A program made the translations under genes and the position numbers. Of a stretch of 64,000 nt of DNA, positions 8,309 to 15,844 are shown piece after piece. Below the pieces are notes generated by a model. It was given only the letters and a program-made list of their open reading frames with translations. It was not told the origin of the DNA and did not search any database. Each line of letters starts with the position of its first letter. Position 1 is the first letter of the stretch. Origin of the DNA: VRUE01 sp963788975 (GTDB lineage Bacteria > Actinomycetota > Thermoleophilia > Solirubrobacterales > 70-9); assembly GCA_963788975.1 (NCBI GenBank), contig CAWBIJ010000004.1:1-64000 (forward strand), given 5' to 3'.

Positions 8309-9093
8309 ATGGAGGTTCGACGCTTGGCTTGGGCAGGGCTCGAAGTCGGCGCGGCTGGGCAGGTCGCGCTGATCGACTTCGTCGAGGACTTTTCCGGGCT
8401 GCACGGCGTTGAGCCTCCGGCCGGGGAGATCCCGCCCTCCCCACATCCGGGACCGCGATCGCAGGACTGCTCACCCACCTGCATCGAGATCACGCAGATG
8501 TGGACGCCCTGCAGCGTGTACTGGACCCTGCGGCCGTCGTCCTGAGGCCGGAGAAGAGCTTCGGCGGCAAAGCCGAGCTCGCCCTGATCGAGAAGCCCGA
8601 GTCGAAGCTTGCAAAGAGCGGACTCACCGCCCGCGTCGTGGAGCCATGGGAAACCGTCGAGATCGGCCCGTTCAGCTTTACGGCTCTTCCCTCTGCAGAC
8701 GGCTTCGGCGACCCACAAGTCTCGTGGTGCATCGCGGCTGACGGGTGTCGCATTCTCCACGCCGGCGACACCCTCTTTCACGGATGGTGGTGGCTGTCGG
8801 CACTCCGCCAGGGTCCGTTCGACGTGGCCTTCCTACCCGTTGGAGGCGCTGTGGTCGATCTTCCTTCGCGCAAGCCACCCAGCCCTCTGCCGGCCGGCAT
8901 GGACCCTGAGCAGGCAGCGATCGCCGCCAAGCTTCTCGGCACGCGAGTGGTCGTCCCCATCCACTACGGCTCCCTCCATGAAGCCTCCAACTACGTTCAA
9001 GCCGATGACCCTCCCGACCGCCTTTGCGCTGCCGCTGTCGAGCTGGATATCGAGGCACGAGTGCTTCGACCTGGAGAGCGATTTTCGGTCTAG
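8309..9093 (+). pseudogene. MBL-fold metal-dependent hydrolase with a 1-nt frameshift
   Basis: The N-terminal part opens at the ATG at 8309 (MEVRRLAWAGLEV...LIDFVEDFSGLHG). About base 8430-8455 the homology moves to the next frame, which carries GLLTHLHRDHADVDAL, the metallo-beta-lactamase THxHxDH motif, and continues to the stop at 9093. Adding one base would give about 261 residues. The fold is that of UlaG-like/YycJ-like hydrolases; later ligands are in ILHAGDTLF and VVPIHYGS. The shift lies in a C-rich run (CCCGCCCTCCCC). It is either a sequencing deletion or a real inactivation; two other genes here show the same type of lesion. Confidence 0.75.
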
Positions 9094-9100
9094 ACCCAAG

Positions 9101-9499
9101 CTAGATGTAATACATCCCGCTGCCGGCCTCGGCGGCCTCGCGGCGGGCGACTTCGGCGATCGTGGTCTGGCCGAAGACTTTGCGCAAGGCGGTTACGCCC
9201 TCTGCCCAGATGCCGCCGGCCTCGTCGGCCTCCTGGCCGACCTTGCCGTCGAGCGCCTGGACTATCTCCAGCACCGTGATCTCCTCGGCGGGACGCGAGA
9301 GCGTGTAGCCGCCGCGCATCCCGCGATGACTGGCGAGGAGGCCGGCGCGGCGCAGGGTCGAGAAGAGCTGCTCGAGGAACTGCTCCGGGATGCCCCGCCG
9401 CTCGGCGAGCTCCTTGATCGGCACGGGGCGATCGGTCGAGCGGGCCAGCTCTGCCATCGCAACGACCGCGTAGCGCGACTTCGAGGTGATCGAGATCAC
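9101..9499 (-). CDS. Rrf2-family transcriptional regulator, cysteine-free
   Basis: 132 residues with an N-terminal winged helix (SKSRYAVVAMAELARS...PIKELAERRGIPEQFLEQLFSTLRRAGLLASHRGMRGGYTL), typical of Rrf2. The protein contains no cysteine, so it cannot bind an Fe-S cluster as IscR and NsrR do. In that it resembles CymR, the cysteine-metabolism repressor that works in complex with CysK. The position within 2 kb of cysK-cysE fits but does not prove this role. It is divergent from the response regulator gene. Confidence 0.88.
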   Translation of the reverse strand: MISITSKSRYAVVAMAELARSTDRPVPIKELAERRGIPEQFLEQLFSTLRRAGLLASHRGMRGGYTLSRPAEEITVLEIVQALDGKVGQEADEAGGIWAEGVTALRKVFGQTTIAEVARREAAEAGSGMYYI

Positions 9500-9613
9500 T
9501 ACATCCCTTTCTACCGCACCGCCCGGACCCGGCTCGCTGGCTCTCGGTTAGGATCGAACGGACTCCGGCTGACGGCAGAGTCTCCCCGCGTACCCGATCG
9601 GATCGGACCTGTT

Positions 9614-10234
9614 CTGAGCGAGCAACCACAGTGCCTGGTGATCGACGGCCACCCGCTCGTCCGGCTGGGCGTGCGCAACGCGCTGGCCGAAGATTTCTCG
9701 GTGTACGAGGTCGCCAGCCGCACCGAGGGCCTCGAACTGGTCCGCGACATCGGCAGCTTCGACGTGGCGATCGTCGACATGCGGGCGCAGCCGCTGGTCC
9801 CGGGCCAAGGCATCGACGGCCGGGAGGCGATCCGGGCGCTGCGTAAAGCCGAGCCCGGCCTCGGGGTGGTCGCTCACGGCGAGCGGCCAGATCGCCACTG
9901 CGCCAGCACCGCACTGCAGGCCGGGGCAGCCGCCTATGTCTCCCGCACCTCCGGCGCCAAGGAGCTCTGGCAAGCGACACAGGCGGCGCTGGCGCACGAA
10001 AGCTTCATCGACCCGGCCGTCCCTCCGCCGGGCAGCCGCGGCAGGCTGACCCGCCGTCAGCGGGAAATCCTCCAGCGACTTGCCAACGGAGAATCGACAA
10101 CCGTGGCCGCGCGCCAGCTCGATCTAAGCGAAGAAACGGTCAAGACCCACATGAAGCACGCCATGGCTCGCCTCGGTGCACGCAACCGGACGCACGCGGT
10201 CGCGATCGCGCTGCGCGAGTCGCTGGTCGAGTAA
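9614..10234 (+). CDS. LuxR-type response regulator with degenerate receiver
   Basis: About 206 residues. The start is uncertain: no ATG or GTG precedes the receiver in frame, and I take CTG at 9614 (GGA 6 nt upstream); GTG at 9638 would cut the first beta strand. Receiver residues 7-125 keep the phospho-acceptor in VAIVDM (D55), but the acidic pair is reduced to one Asp (IDGH), the Thr/Ser switch is His, and the conserved Lys is Arg (YVSR). A LuxR/GerE helix-turn-helix follows (LTRRQREILQRLANGES...EETVKTHMKHAMARL). No histidine kinase is adjacent. The gene converges with the HDOD-LuxR gene. Confidence 0.82.
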   Translation: MSEQPQCLVIDGHPLVRLGVRNALAEDFSVYEVASRTEGLELVRDIGSFDVAIVDMRAQPLVPGQGIDGREAIRALRKAEPGLGVVAHGERPDRHCASTALQAGAAAYVSRTSGAKELWQATQAALAHESFIDPAVPPPGSRGRLTRRQREILQRLANGESTTVAARQLDLSEETVKTHMKHAMARLGARNRTHAVAIALRESLVE

Positions 10235-10253
10235 CCGGCGTCGAGCGACGCGA

Positions 10254-11321
10254 CTAGATCCAGCCGCGGTCGCGGGCCGTCAGCACGGCCTGCGCCCGGT
10301 CGACGGCGCCGATCTTGCCGTAGACGTTGTGCAGGTGGGTGCGGATCGTCGAGACCGAGAGCTGCATCTCGCCGGCGATCTGCTTGTAGACCATGCCCTC
10401 GGAAAGGTGCTTGAGGACGTCGAGCTCGCGGGCCGAGAGCGGACAGGGCTCAATCGAGCGCGGCGAGTCCGAACGGGGATAAGGAAGGTCGTAGAGAAGC
10501 TCGCGCAACCCGTCGCCGTCGAGACCGCACTGCTTGGCGGCGCCACGCAGGCGCTCCGGCGTCACCGCCTCGCCCTGGGCGTAGTGGGCGATCATGTCGG
10601 CAGCTGAGACCATCGCGGCCAGGCCGTCGGCGTCCTCGGCGTGGTGACGCTCGATCGCCACCGCGAGCCGCTGCGGCAAGTTCCAGCGTCGCGCCAGCAC
10701 GCCCCCGACCAGGGCGTGGTCGATGCCGAGCTGCTCCCGTTCTTCGCGCAGGCGCTGCTCCGGAGTGCGGGCGGCGGCCTCGAAGTAGCCCTTCTGCCCG
10801 GGGTGCAGCTTGGAGACGACGAGGCGACCAATGTCGTGGAGTAGCGCGGCGACGGCCAGCTCGTCCCGCTCCGGCCAGCCGACGGCGCGGCCGATCTGGT
10901 CGGCAGCCTGCTGGGTCGCGAGGGCGTGGACGCGGAAGCGCTCCGGTTTCAGCTCCCAACCCCCGTTGGGCTCGAAGAAGTCGAATGCGGGTGCGGTACC
11001 GGCGATCGCCAGCACGCCGGAAGGCTTCAGCACGTCGACGGCGGCGGGAACGCTCGCCACGCTGCCGGCTCCCGGGCCGGTGCGATTGGCGAAGCGCAGC
11101 ACGGCGATCGCCAGCCCGACGTCGGCCTCGACTGCTTCGACGATCTCACCGATGCGAGCGGTCTCCGCGGTGGCGGCCTGCATAACCCGCGAGCGGGACT
11201 CGATCAGGACCGGGAAGCGCTCGACCGCCTCGAAGGCGGCAGCAAGCCGAGCCCCCGGTGCGGGTTTGCCGTCCTTGCCGCTGACTGTGTCGGGTTTGGT
11301 TCTTGCCGTTGCTATGAGCAT
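10254..11321 (-). CDS. HDOD/HD-domain protein fused to a LuxR DNA-binding domain
   Basis: About 355 residues from the ATG at 11321; the frame stays open to 11429 but the extra segment looks non-coding. Residues about 25-260 form an HDOD-type domain (AAAFEAVERFPVL...) with a preserved HD-like motif, LLHDIGRLVVS, and further His residues in LGIDHALVGGVLARRW and ERHHAED. The C-terminal 65 residues are a LuxR/GerE helix-turn-helix (LSARELDVLKHLSEGM...SVSTIRTHLHNVYGKIG). It could couple a nucleotide or stress signal to transcription. It is convergent with the response regulator and sits downstream of gltX. Confidence 0.85.
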   Translation of the reverse strand: MLIATARTKPDTVSGKDGKPAPGARLAAAFEAVERFPVLIESRSRVMQAATAETARIGEIVEAVEADVGLAIAVLRFANRTGPGAGSVASVPAAVDVLKPSGVLAIAGTAPAFDFFEPNGGWELKPERFRVHALATQQAADQIGRAVGWPERDELAVAALLHDIGRLVVSKLHPGQKGYFEAAARTPEQRLREEREQLGIDHALVGGVLARRWNLPQRLAVAIERHHAEDADGLAAMVSAADMIAHYAQGEAVTPERLRGAAKQCGLDGDGLRELLYDLPYPRSDSPRSIEPCPLSARELDVLKHLSEGMVYKQIAGEMQLSVSTIRTHLHNVYGKIGAVDRAQAVLTARDRGWI

Positions 11322-11434
11322 GTGCAGCCATAACTCTTCGCACAGCTCATCGGCAGTCGAGGACGCTTGACTTAACCTCCGGCTCCCAAAAAATGAGGAC
11401 GAGTGGCCGCCACTTGTACGTAAGGGCACAGGCT

Positions 11435-11453
11435 TAGGACCTGTTTTGTCCTA
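11435..11453 (-). terminator. Short inverted repeat directly after gltX
   Basis: TAGGAC and GTCCTA are separated by 7 nt and begin one base after the gltX stop codon. The stem is short and there is no T-run, so termination is only a guess. Confidence 0.25.
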
Positions 11454-12839
11454 TCAGGACGGGGTTTCGATCCTGCTCAGTGACGAATCGATCCGGGCCA
11501 GCGACTCCTCGCGGCCCAACACAGCGAGCGACTCGAAGATCCCCGGCGAGACGGTGGTGCCGGTGATCGCGACCCTGATCGGCTGGTAAACCCTCCCGGG
11601 CTTGATACTGAGGCGCTCAGGCAGCGGCGAAAGCGCCGCCTCCACGGCCTCGGGCCCGAAGCCGTTCGCCTCCGCCAGGGCTTCGCGAGCGGCTCGCAAC
11701 GCCGCGGGCGCCTCGTCCTTCATCACCTTGCGCCAGGCCTTCTCGTCCTCGACCGGGGGCTCGAAGAGGAAACGGATCAGCGCCCAGACCTCCGCCAGCG
11801 TCTGCGCCTTCTCCTGGGCGATCTCGCAAGCCTGGCGCAGCCGCTCCTCCGGCTCACGCCCAAGGTGGCGCGCGACCGCCGCCGTGTAGTCGTCAAGCGG
11901 CATCTCCCGCATGAAGCGGCCGTTGACCCAGCGCAGCTTCTTTTCGTCGAAGATCGCCGCCGCCTTGCCGACGTCCTCGACCCGGAAGCGCTCGACCAGC
12001 TCGGCGGTCTCCATCAAGGTTGTGTCGTCGTCGGTTCCCCAGCCCAGCAGCGCCAGGTAGTTGCGCACGGCAGCGGGCAGGTAGCCGGCCTCGCGCAACT
12101 CCTGCACCGAGGCGGCGCCGTGGCGCTTGGAGAGCTTCTTGCCGTCGGGGCCGTGCAGCAGCGGCAGGTGCGCGTAGCGCGGCGACTCGTGACCGAGCGC
12201 GGCGAGGACGAGCAGCTGCTTGGGCGTGTTGGAGAGGTGGTCGTCGCCACGGACGACCTCGGTGATCCCCATCTCAGCGTCGTCGACGGCGACCGCGAAG
12301 TTGTAGAGGACGGAGTCATCGCCGCGAGCGATGACGAAGTCGTCGTAGCTGCGATTGGGGAAGTTCACCGGACCCCGAATCAGGTCCTCGACCACGGTCT
12401 CGCCCTCGTCGGGGACCCGCAACCGCACGGCGGCGCCGGGCTCCTCGCTCGGTGTCCCGCGGTAGCCCACCCCCGCCCCGTGCTCCGCCTTCCATGCCTC
12501 GACGTCCTTGGCCGTGGCGGAGTCCCGGTACGCAGTGCCGGACTCGAGCAGGCGCTCCAGGGCAGTAGCGTGCCGATCGGCGCGCTCGGCCTGCGAGAGC
12601 GGGCCCTCGTCCCAGTCCAGCTCCAGCCAGTGCAACGCGTCGAGGATCTGCTCGACGTTCTCCTCGGTCGAGCGCTCGCGGTCGGTGTCCTCGATTCGCA
12701 GCACCAGCTCGCCGCCACCGTGACGCGCCGCGAGCCAGTTGTAGAGTGCCGTCCTCGCCCCACCGATATGCAATGCACCGGTCGGCGAGGGCGCGAACCT
12801 GAGGCGGAGAGAGCTACCGGATGGAGAGTCTGCGGACAC
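11454..12839 (-). CDS. gltX: Glutamyl-tRNA synthetase
   Basis: 461 residues from GTG at 12839. This start leaves the natural opening SLRLRFAPSPTGALHIGG; the frame continues to 12965 but that part overlies nfo. The class I HIGH motif is HIGG (about residue 23) and the KMSKS motif is KLSKR near 240. It charges tRNA with glutamate. The start codon lies one base from the divergent nfo ATG, so no separate intergenic promoter exists (see findings). Confidence 0.95.
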   Translation of the reverse strand: MSADSPSGSSLRLRFAPSPTGALHIGGARTALYNWLAARHGGGELVLRIEDTDRERSTEENVEQILDALHWLELDWDEGPLSQAERADRHATALERLLESGTAYRDSATAKDVEAWKAEHGAGVGYRGTPSEEPGAAVRLRVPDEGETVVEDLIRGPVNFPNRSYDDFVIARGDDSVLYNFAVAVDDAEMGITEVVRGDDHLSNTPKQLLVLAALGHESPRYAHLPLLHGPDGKKLSKRHGAASVQELREAGYLPAAVRNYLALLGWGTDDDTTLMETAELVERFRVEDVGKAAAIFDEKKLRWVNGRFMREMPLDDYTAAVARHLGREPEERLRQACEIAQEKAQTLAEVWALIRFLFEPPVEDEKAWRKVMKDEAPAALRAAREALAEANGFGPEAVEAALSPLPERLSIKPGRVYQPIRVAITGTTVSPGIFESLAVLGREESLARIDSSLSRIETPS

Positions 12840-12840
12840 G

Positions 12841-13704
12841 ATGCTGATCGGCGCGCATGTTTCCACAGCGGGAGGCTTGGACAAGGCGATCGAGCGCGGA
12901 ACCGAGCTCGGCTGCGAGTCGATCCAGATATTCAACCAGAGCCCAAGGATGTGGCGGCCGACCAAATACGGCCCCGACGACTTCGCCGCCTTCCGCGAGG
13001 CGATGGCCGACTCGCCGGTCGAAGCGGTAGTGATCCACGCCGTCTACCTGATCAACTGCGCGACCAACGACAAGGAGCTGCGCAAGAAGTCGCTTGCATC
13101 GCTGACCCACGCGCTGCGCATCGGCGACGGGATCGGCGCCGACGGCGTCGTCCTGCACCCAGGCGCGCAGAAGGGTGAGGCGCAAGGGCCCTCGATGAAA
13201 CGCGCCGCCAAGGTGATCGCCGCGGCGCTGAAGGACAGCGAGAGCTGCCCGCTGCTGCTCGAGCAGACGGCCGGGCACAAAGGGCTGCTCGGCCGCGACT
13301 TCGACGAGACCGCCGAGTTGATCGAACTGGCCGGCAGCGGCAAGCGCCTCGGCCTCTGCCTAGATTCCTGCCACCTCTTCGTCCAGGGCTTCGACGTGAC
13401 CGACGAGGCGCACCTGGCGAAAGTGGTCGAGGAGGCCGACGAGAAGGTCGGCCTCGAGCGCCTGCGCTGCCTTCACGTCAACGACGCCGCCGCCCCGCTC
13501 GGCTCCTGCCGCGACCGCCACGCCAACCTCGGCAAAGGCGAGATGGGCAAACGCGGCCTAGCCGCCTTCCTCTCCGAGCCCCGCTTCGAGGGCCTGCCGG
13601 CGACCCTGGAGACGCCGGGCCCCAACAAGAAAGGCGCCGACCGCAAGGAAGTGCTGGCGGCTAAGCGGTTGCGCAAAGCGGGTCTCAAGCGGCGCAGCCA
13701 GTGA
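12841..13704 (+). CDS. nfo: Endonuclease IV (AP endonuclease)
   Basis: 287 residues beginning MLIGAHVSTAGGL, the standard family start, so the ATG is well supported. It is a TIM-barrel enzyme with three zinc ions; ligands are visible in IHAVYL, VLHPG, LLEQTAG, CLDSCHLF, LHVNDA, RHANLG and LETPG. It cleaves 5' to abasic sites in base-excision repair. Its stop codon TGA overlaps the left arm of the long-hairpin repeat that begins at 13703. Confidence 0.95.
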   Translation: MLIGAHVSTAGGLDKAIERGTELGCESIQIFNQSPRMWRPTKYGPDDFAAFREAMADSPVEAVVIHAVYLINCATNDKELRKKSLASLTHALRIGDGIGADGVVLHPGAQKGEAQGPSMKRAAKVIAAALKDSESCPLLLEQTAGHKGLLGRDFDETAELIELAGSGKRLGLCLDSCHLFVQGFDVTDEAHLAKVVEEADEKVGLERLRCLHVNDAAAPLGSCRDRHANLGKGEMGKRGLAAFLSEPRFEGLPATLETPGPNKKGADRKEVLAAKRLRKAGLKRRSQ

Positions 13705-13844
13705 GGGACGGTAATTCCCTCTCTGGGAATGTCGCCGAAGGCGGCGATATGCAATCTGGTAATTGCGCGGCGGAGCCGCGCTCCAGCATCCGGAGCCGGC
13801 GCAGCCGGCGAACGCAATTCTCAGGGAGGGAATTACCGTCCCTC
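13703..13844. repeat. Long-hairpin element, copy 1
   Basis: 142 bp bounded by 19-bp perfect inverted repeats, 13703-13721 and 13826-13844, each itself carrying GAGGGA/TCCCTC. Extension inward is imperfect but still paired. The interior has three small GC hairpins and a core CGATATGCAATCTG...TGCGCGGCG..AGCCGC that is shared with copy 2. The left arm includes the nfo stop codon. It sits between the convergent nfo and acyl-CoA dehydrogenase genes. Confidence 0.85.
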
Positions 13845-13951
13845 TCGACACGCACCGAAGTTCCTCGGCTCACCGGTAACGAGCCAGCGCCTCTGATGCT
13901 TCCAGCATTCTGGGGCCGCCTCGGCTTGGATCGCCCCAGGCCGCGTGTGAT

Positions 13952-14098
13952 GGAAGCCCGGTCGTCCCCTGGGCGAATGTGCCCGAATAGGGCGCGATAT
14001 GCAATCTGTCTCCTGCGCGGCGAAGCCGCCGCTCCATCTCCGTCGCTAAGCGCGAAGCGCGTGCGACTTCAATTCGCCCGGGGGACGACCGGGCTTCC
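13952..14098. repeat. Long-hairpin element, copy 2
   Basis: 147 bp bounded by 27-bp inverted repeats, 13952-13978 and 14072-14098, with one mismatch. The core CGATATGCAATCTG, TGCGCGGCG and GCTCCA segments match copy 1, but the arms have different sequence while keeping their pairing. The right arm ends 20 bp from the acyl-CoA dehydrogenase stop. No open frame lies inside. The 413-bp gap from 13705 to 14117 holds these two elements and nothing else that I can support. Confidence 0.85.
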
Positions 14099-14117
14099 CG
14101 TCAGATTGAGCTGGGAG

Positions 14118-15407
14118 CTACCGAATCTGGACGCCAGAGATCGCGCGGGAGATGACCAGGCGCTGGATCTCCGAGGTGCCCTCGAAGATCGTGTAGATCT
14201 TCGCGTCGCGGTGCATCCGCTCGACCGGGAACTCGCGGGTATAGCCGTTGCCACCGAGAATCTGGATCGCCCGCTCGGTCGACCAGACTGCGACCTCGCC
14301 GGCCTTCAGCTTCGACATCGAGCCCTCTGCGTTCTCGAATTTCTGCCCCGTGCGCCCCATCCAGGCGGCGCGCCAGACGAGTAGGCGGGCAGCGTCGATC
14401 TCCAGCTTCATGTCGGCCAGGGTGAAGGCGATCGCCTGGTTCTCGACGATCGCCCGGCCGAACTGCTGGCGCTCTTTGGCGTAATCCAGCGCGTACTCGT
14501 AGGCGGCGCGGGCGATGCCGAGCGCCTGGGCACCGACCGTCGGGCGGCTTGCCTCGAAGGTCTGCATCGCCGCCTGCGACTTCGCTTTTTTGCCCTCGCG
14601 CACGCGGGCGAGGCGTTCGTCGAGCTTCTCCTTGCCGCCCAGTAGGCAACTGCCGGGAATGCGGCAGTCGTCGAGGTGGACGTCGGCAGTGTGCGAGGCG
14701 CGCAGGCCGTGCTTCTTGACCTTGGCACCCTGCTCGCAGCCCTTGGTCCCAGGCGGGATCACGAAGGCGGCGTGGCCGCGCGAGCGCAGCTCGCGGTCGA
14801 CCGTGGCGATCACGACGTGGACGTCGGCGATGCCGCCGTTGGTCGCCCAGGCCTTCTGGCCGTTGAGCACCCACTCGTCAGTCGCCTCGTCGTACTTGGC
14901 GGTGGTCCTGATTGCAGACACGTCGGAGCCGGCGTCCGGCTCCGACGAGCAGAATGCGGCGACTTTGGGATCGTCCGCGGTGCCGAAGCACTGCGGGATC
15001 CACTCGCCCATCTGCTCCGGGGTTCCCTGCCCGAAGATCGCGGCGACCGCGAGCGAGGTGCCCATGATCGCCATGCCGATGCCGGCATCTCCCCAGAAAA
15101 GCTCCTCGTTTGCGATCGGCAGCGTGAGGCCTGTCTCATCGGCCCAGAACTGGCCCAGCGCTTCGAAGCCGTAGAGGCCGATTTTGGCCGCCTCCTGGAT
15201 CACCGGCCAGGGCGTCTCCTCGCGCTCGTCCCATTCCTCGGCGGCGGGCCGGACGACGCCCTCGGCGAAGCCGTGCACCCACTCGCGGATGTCCTTCTGG
15301 TCCTGGTTCAGCTCGAGGGTGAACTTCGGTCCCTCGGCGGGCGCGCCGTCGCCGGCCGCCTCTGCCACGGGCTGCTCTGCCTCTGCCACTGCGGAAGTAT
15401 CGCTCAT
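14118..15407 (-). CDS. Acyl-CoA dehydrogenase family protein
   Basis: 429 residues from the ATG at 15407. The order is an N-terminal helical domain (from about 45), the FAD-binding beta domain with CSSEPDAGSDVSAIRT near 165, and a C-terminal helical domain ending IFEGTSEIQRLVISRAI, which carries the catalytic base position (IFEG). It oxidises an acyl-CoA at the alpha-beta bond; the exact substrate cannot be told. The first 30 residues are an Ala/Glu-rich extension unlike most family members. The terminal residues VQIR are near the hairpin repeat. Confidence 0.9.
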   Translation of the reverse strand: MSDTSAVAEAEQPVAEAAGDGAPAEGPKFTLELNQDQKDIREWVHGFAEGVVRPAAEEWDEREETPWPVIQEAAKIGLYGFEALGQFWADETGLTLPIANEELFWGDAGIGMAIMGTSLAVAAIFGQGTPEQMGEWIPQCFGTADDPKVAAFCSSEPDAGSDVSAIRTTAKYDEATDEWVLNGQKAWATNGGIADVHVVIATVDRELRSRGHAAFVIPPGTKGCEQGAKVKKHGLRASHTADVHLDDCRIPGSCLLGGKEKLDERLARVREGKKAKSQAAMQTFEASRPTVGAQALGIARAAYEYALDYAKERQQFGRAIVENQAIAFTLADMKLEIDAARLLVWRAAWMGRTGQKFENAEGSMSKLKAGEVAVWSTERAIQILGGNGYTREFPVERMHRDAKIYTIFEGTSEIQRLVISRAISGVQIR

Positions 15408-15438
15408 GGCCGCAAGACTACACGGAAAGGTGTCGGGG

Positions 15439-15813
15439 TCAGACGTCGCGCAGGTCGAAAGCGCGTAGGCCCTCGGGGCCGTCGTCGGCGCAATCGAAGA
15501 AGCGCCGGTTGACACAGTCATAGGACTCGCCGGAGCCCTCGTAGGCGCGCTCGACCGAGAACTGGCACTGGGGCAGCGCCTCGCCGGTCATCTTGACGCC
15601 GCCGAATCCGCCCGGTTGGAGCACCGCGTCGAGCTCCACCTTGGCGCCGTAAACGCCCTGCATGCAGCCGACGTACTGAATGCCGTTGAGCATGTCGACA
15701 AAGCTGTAGAGGTAGCGGCAGCGCAGCTCAACGCAGCCGCGCGGCTCGACCATCTTGTCGCAGAAGGAGCGGCACTGACGGCACTCACCGACCTTCGTGC
15801 GGGTAGCGGGCAT
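15439..15813 (-). CDS. Cysteine-rich protein of unknown function
   Basis: 124 residues, no signal peptide. Nine cysteines: C11, C14 and C18 (CRQCRSFC), C27, C32, C50, and three toward the C-terminus including PQCQF and FDCADDG. The spacing suggests a bound zinc or iron-sulfur site. The ATG at 15813 is the only good start. It lies between dnaE and the acyl-CoA dehydrogenase gene on the same strand. I recognise no family; the gene looks real from its biased third-codon positions and its conserved-looking aromatic core. Confidence 0.65.
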   Translation of the reverse strand: MPATRTKVGECRQCRSFCDKMVEPRGCVELRCRYLYSFVDMLNGIQYVGCMQGVYGAKVELDAVLQPGGFGGVKMTGEALPQCQFSVERAYEGSGESYDCVNRRFFDCADDGPEGLRAFDLRDV

Positions 15814-15844
15814 TACCGAAGTCTAGGGACCGGATTGGCGCATC

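Noticed and set aside
8609..10234. 541-aa frame joining the MBL region and the response regulator
   Set aside because: The first half is a wrong frame over the MBL and Rrf2 genes; only the part from about 9614 has homology.
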